This document shows positions 63,538 to 64,000 of a DNA stretch of 64,000 nt, in pieces. Every line of letters begins with the position of its first letter. Position 1 is the first letter of the stretch. The stretch is from assembly GCA_015698045.1 (NCBI GenBank), contig BLAL01000160.1, positions 2,418,001 through 2,482,000 on the forward strand, written 5' to 3'. The DNA is from Rhizophagus clarus (taxonomy: Eukaryota > Glomeromycota > Glomeromycetes > Glomerales > Glomeraceae). Made by a program: the position numbers and the translations under genes. The notes under the pieces were generated by a model. The model was not told the DNA's origin and did no database searches. It worked only from the letters and a program-made list of their open reading frames with translations.

Positions 63538-64000
63538 TATATATAAAACTTGTAAATTAATTTTTTTTTAAAATCAATATTAAACTTGCTTATTTAATCT
63601 TTAAAATTTATGATTAATTTTAATATGAATTTAATATAAATTGCCAAAGTTTTTTCAGTTTATCATTATTATAAATATAGTTTCAGCAGTTTAATATTTA
63701 ACTAGTTTTAATAAAAGTTTATTATAATTTTACCAAGTTTTATTTTTTTAATATTATAGTAACTTTATTAATCCTCTAGTTTTTTCAGTAATCTTAATTA
63801 CTAAAATCTATTTTTTTAATTTTTGCAATTATTTATTTATTTTTTTTTTTTACAGTGCATTTATAAATTTATTAAAATCTTTATATAAATTATATAAAAA
63901 GTATAATTAATTAAATTTTATTATGATCAATTTATAAACCATCCATTATTTTAAAGAAATTTCATATATGTACTGTTTATTGATAATTCTTCTACACAAG
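63538..64000. other. AT-rich end of window
   Basis: No gene recognised. Confidence 0.5.

Overview
The window is about 64 kb of very AT-rich eukaryotic DNA. Genes are cut into many short exons by roughly 50-100 bp GT-AG introns. The gene content points to an arbuscular mycorrhizal fungus of the Rhizophagus/Glomeromycotina type: an expanded protein-kinase family with an N-terminal zinc-ribbon-like segment, Sel1 repeats joined to such a kinase, a Crinkler-type gene, a Uma2-type nuclease-like gene and abundant transposon debris. The species assignment is an inference from gene-family content, not from a marker gene.

Layout. 1-13.7 kb is repeat-rich: a retroelement 3' end with a (TAAA)n tail; a TIR element carrying a tandem array of exon-like blocks; a decayed Sel1-repeat/kinase gene on the minus strand; and two hAT-type MITEs with perfect 8-bp target duplications, each inside an older repeat. 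13.7-18.2 kb holds two apparently intact genes in divergent orientation: a seven-exon kinase (minus) and a three-exon Crinkler-like protein with a PD-(D/E)XK-like C-terminus (plus). 18.5-23.3 kb has a Tc1/mariner-type MITE, a decayed minus-strand gene and a kinase pseudogene. 24-29 kb is an old inverted duplication carrying two secreted six-cysteine proteins. 31.5-42.3 kb has a serine carboxypeptidase, a relic of a zinc-ribbon/endonuclease-like gene, an intron-containing Uma2-like pseudogene, a retroelement end and a multi-exon gene with three apparent frameshifts. 43.4-46.2 kb is a decayed kinase gene whose N-terminal module is repeated three times. 47.8-54.9 kb is a compact conserved block: HEN1 small-RNA methyltransferase, ribosomal protein eL42, an NYN-domain protein and IMP3. 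60.6-62.6 kb holds a twelve-exon class III alcohol dehydrogenase. A pogo-type MITE lies near the right end.

The conserved genes (eL42, IMP3, ADH, HEN1) read cleanly through every reconstructed splice junction and match the expected protein lengths. Most accessory genes carry nonsense codons or frameshifts. The window therefore alternates between a stable housekeeping island and fast-evolving, effector- and transposon-rich DNA. The most unusual items are the transposon-borne micro-exon array at 1.9-2.8 kb, the repeated kinase N-lobe modules at 43-46 kb, the phase-symmetric micro-exon tail of the kinase at 13.7-14.4 kb, the paired cystine-knot-type secreted proteins, and the Crinkler with a nuclease-like end.
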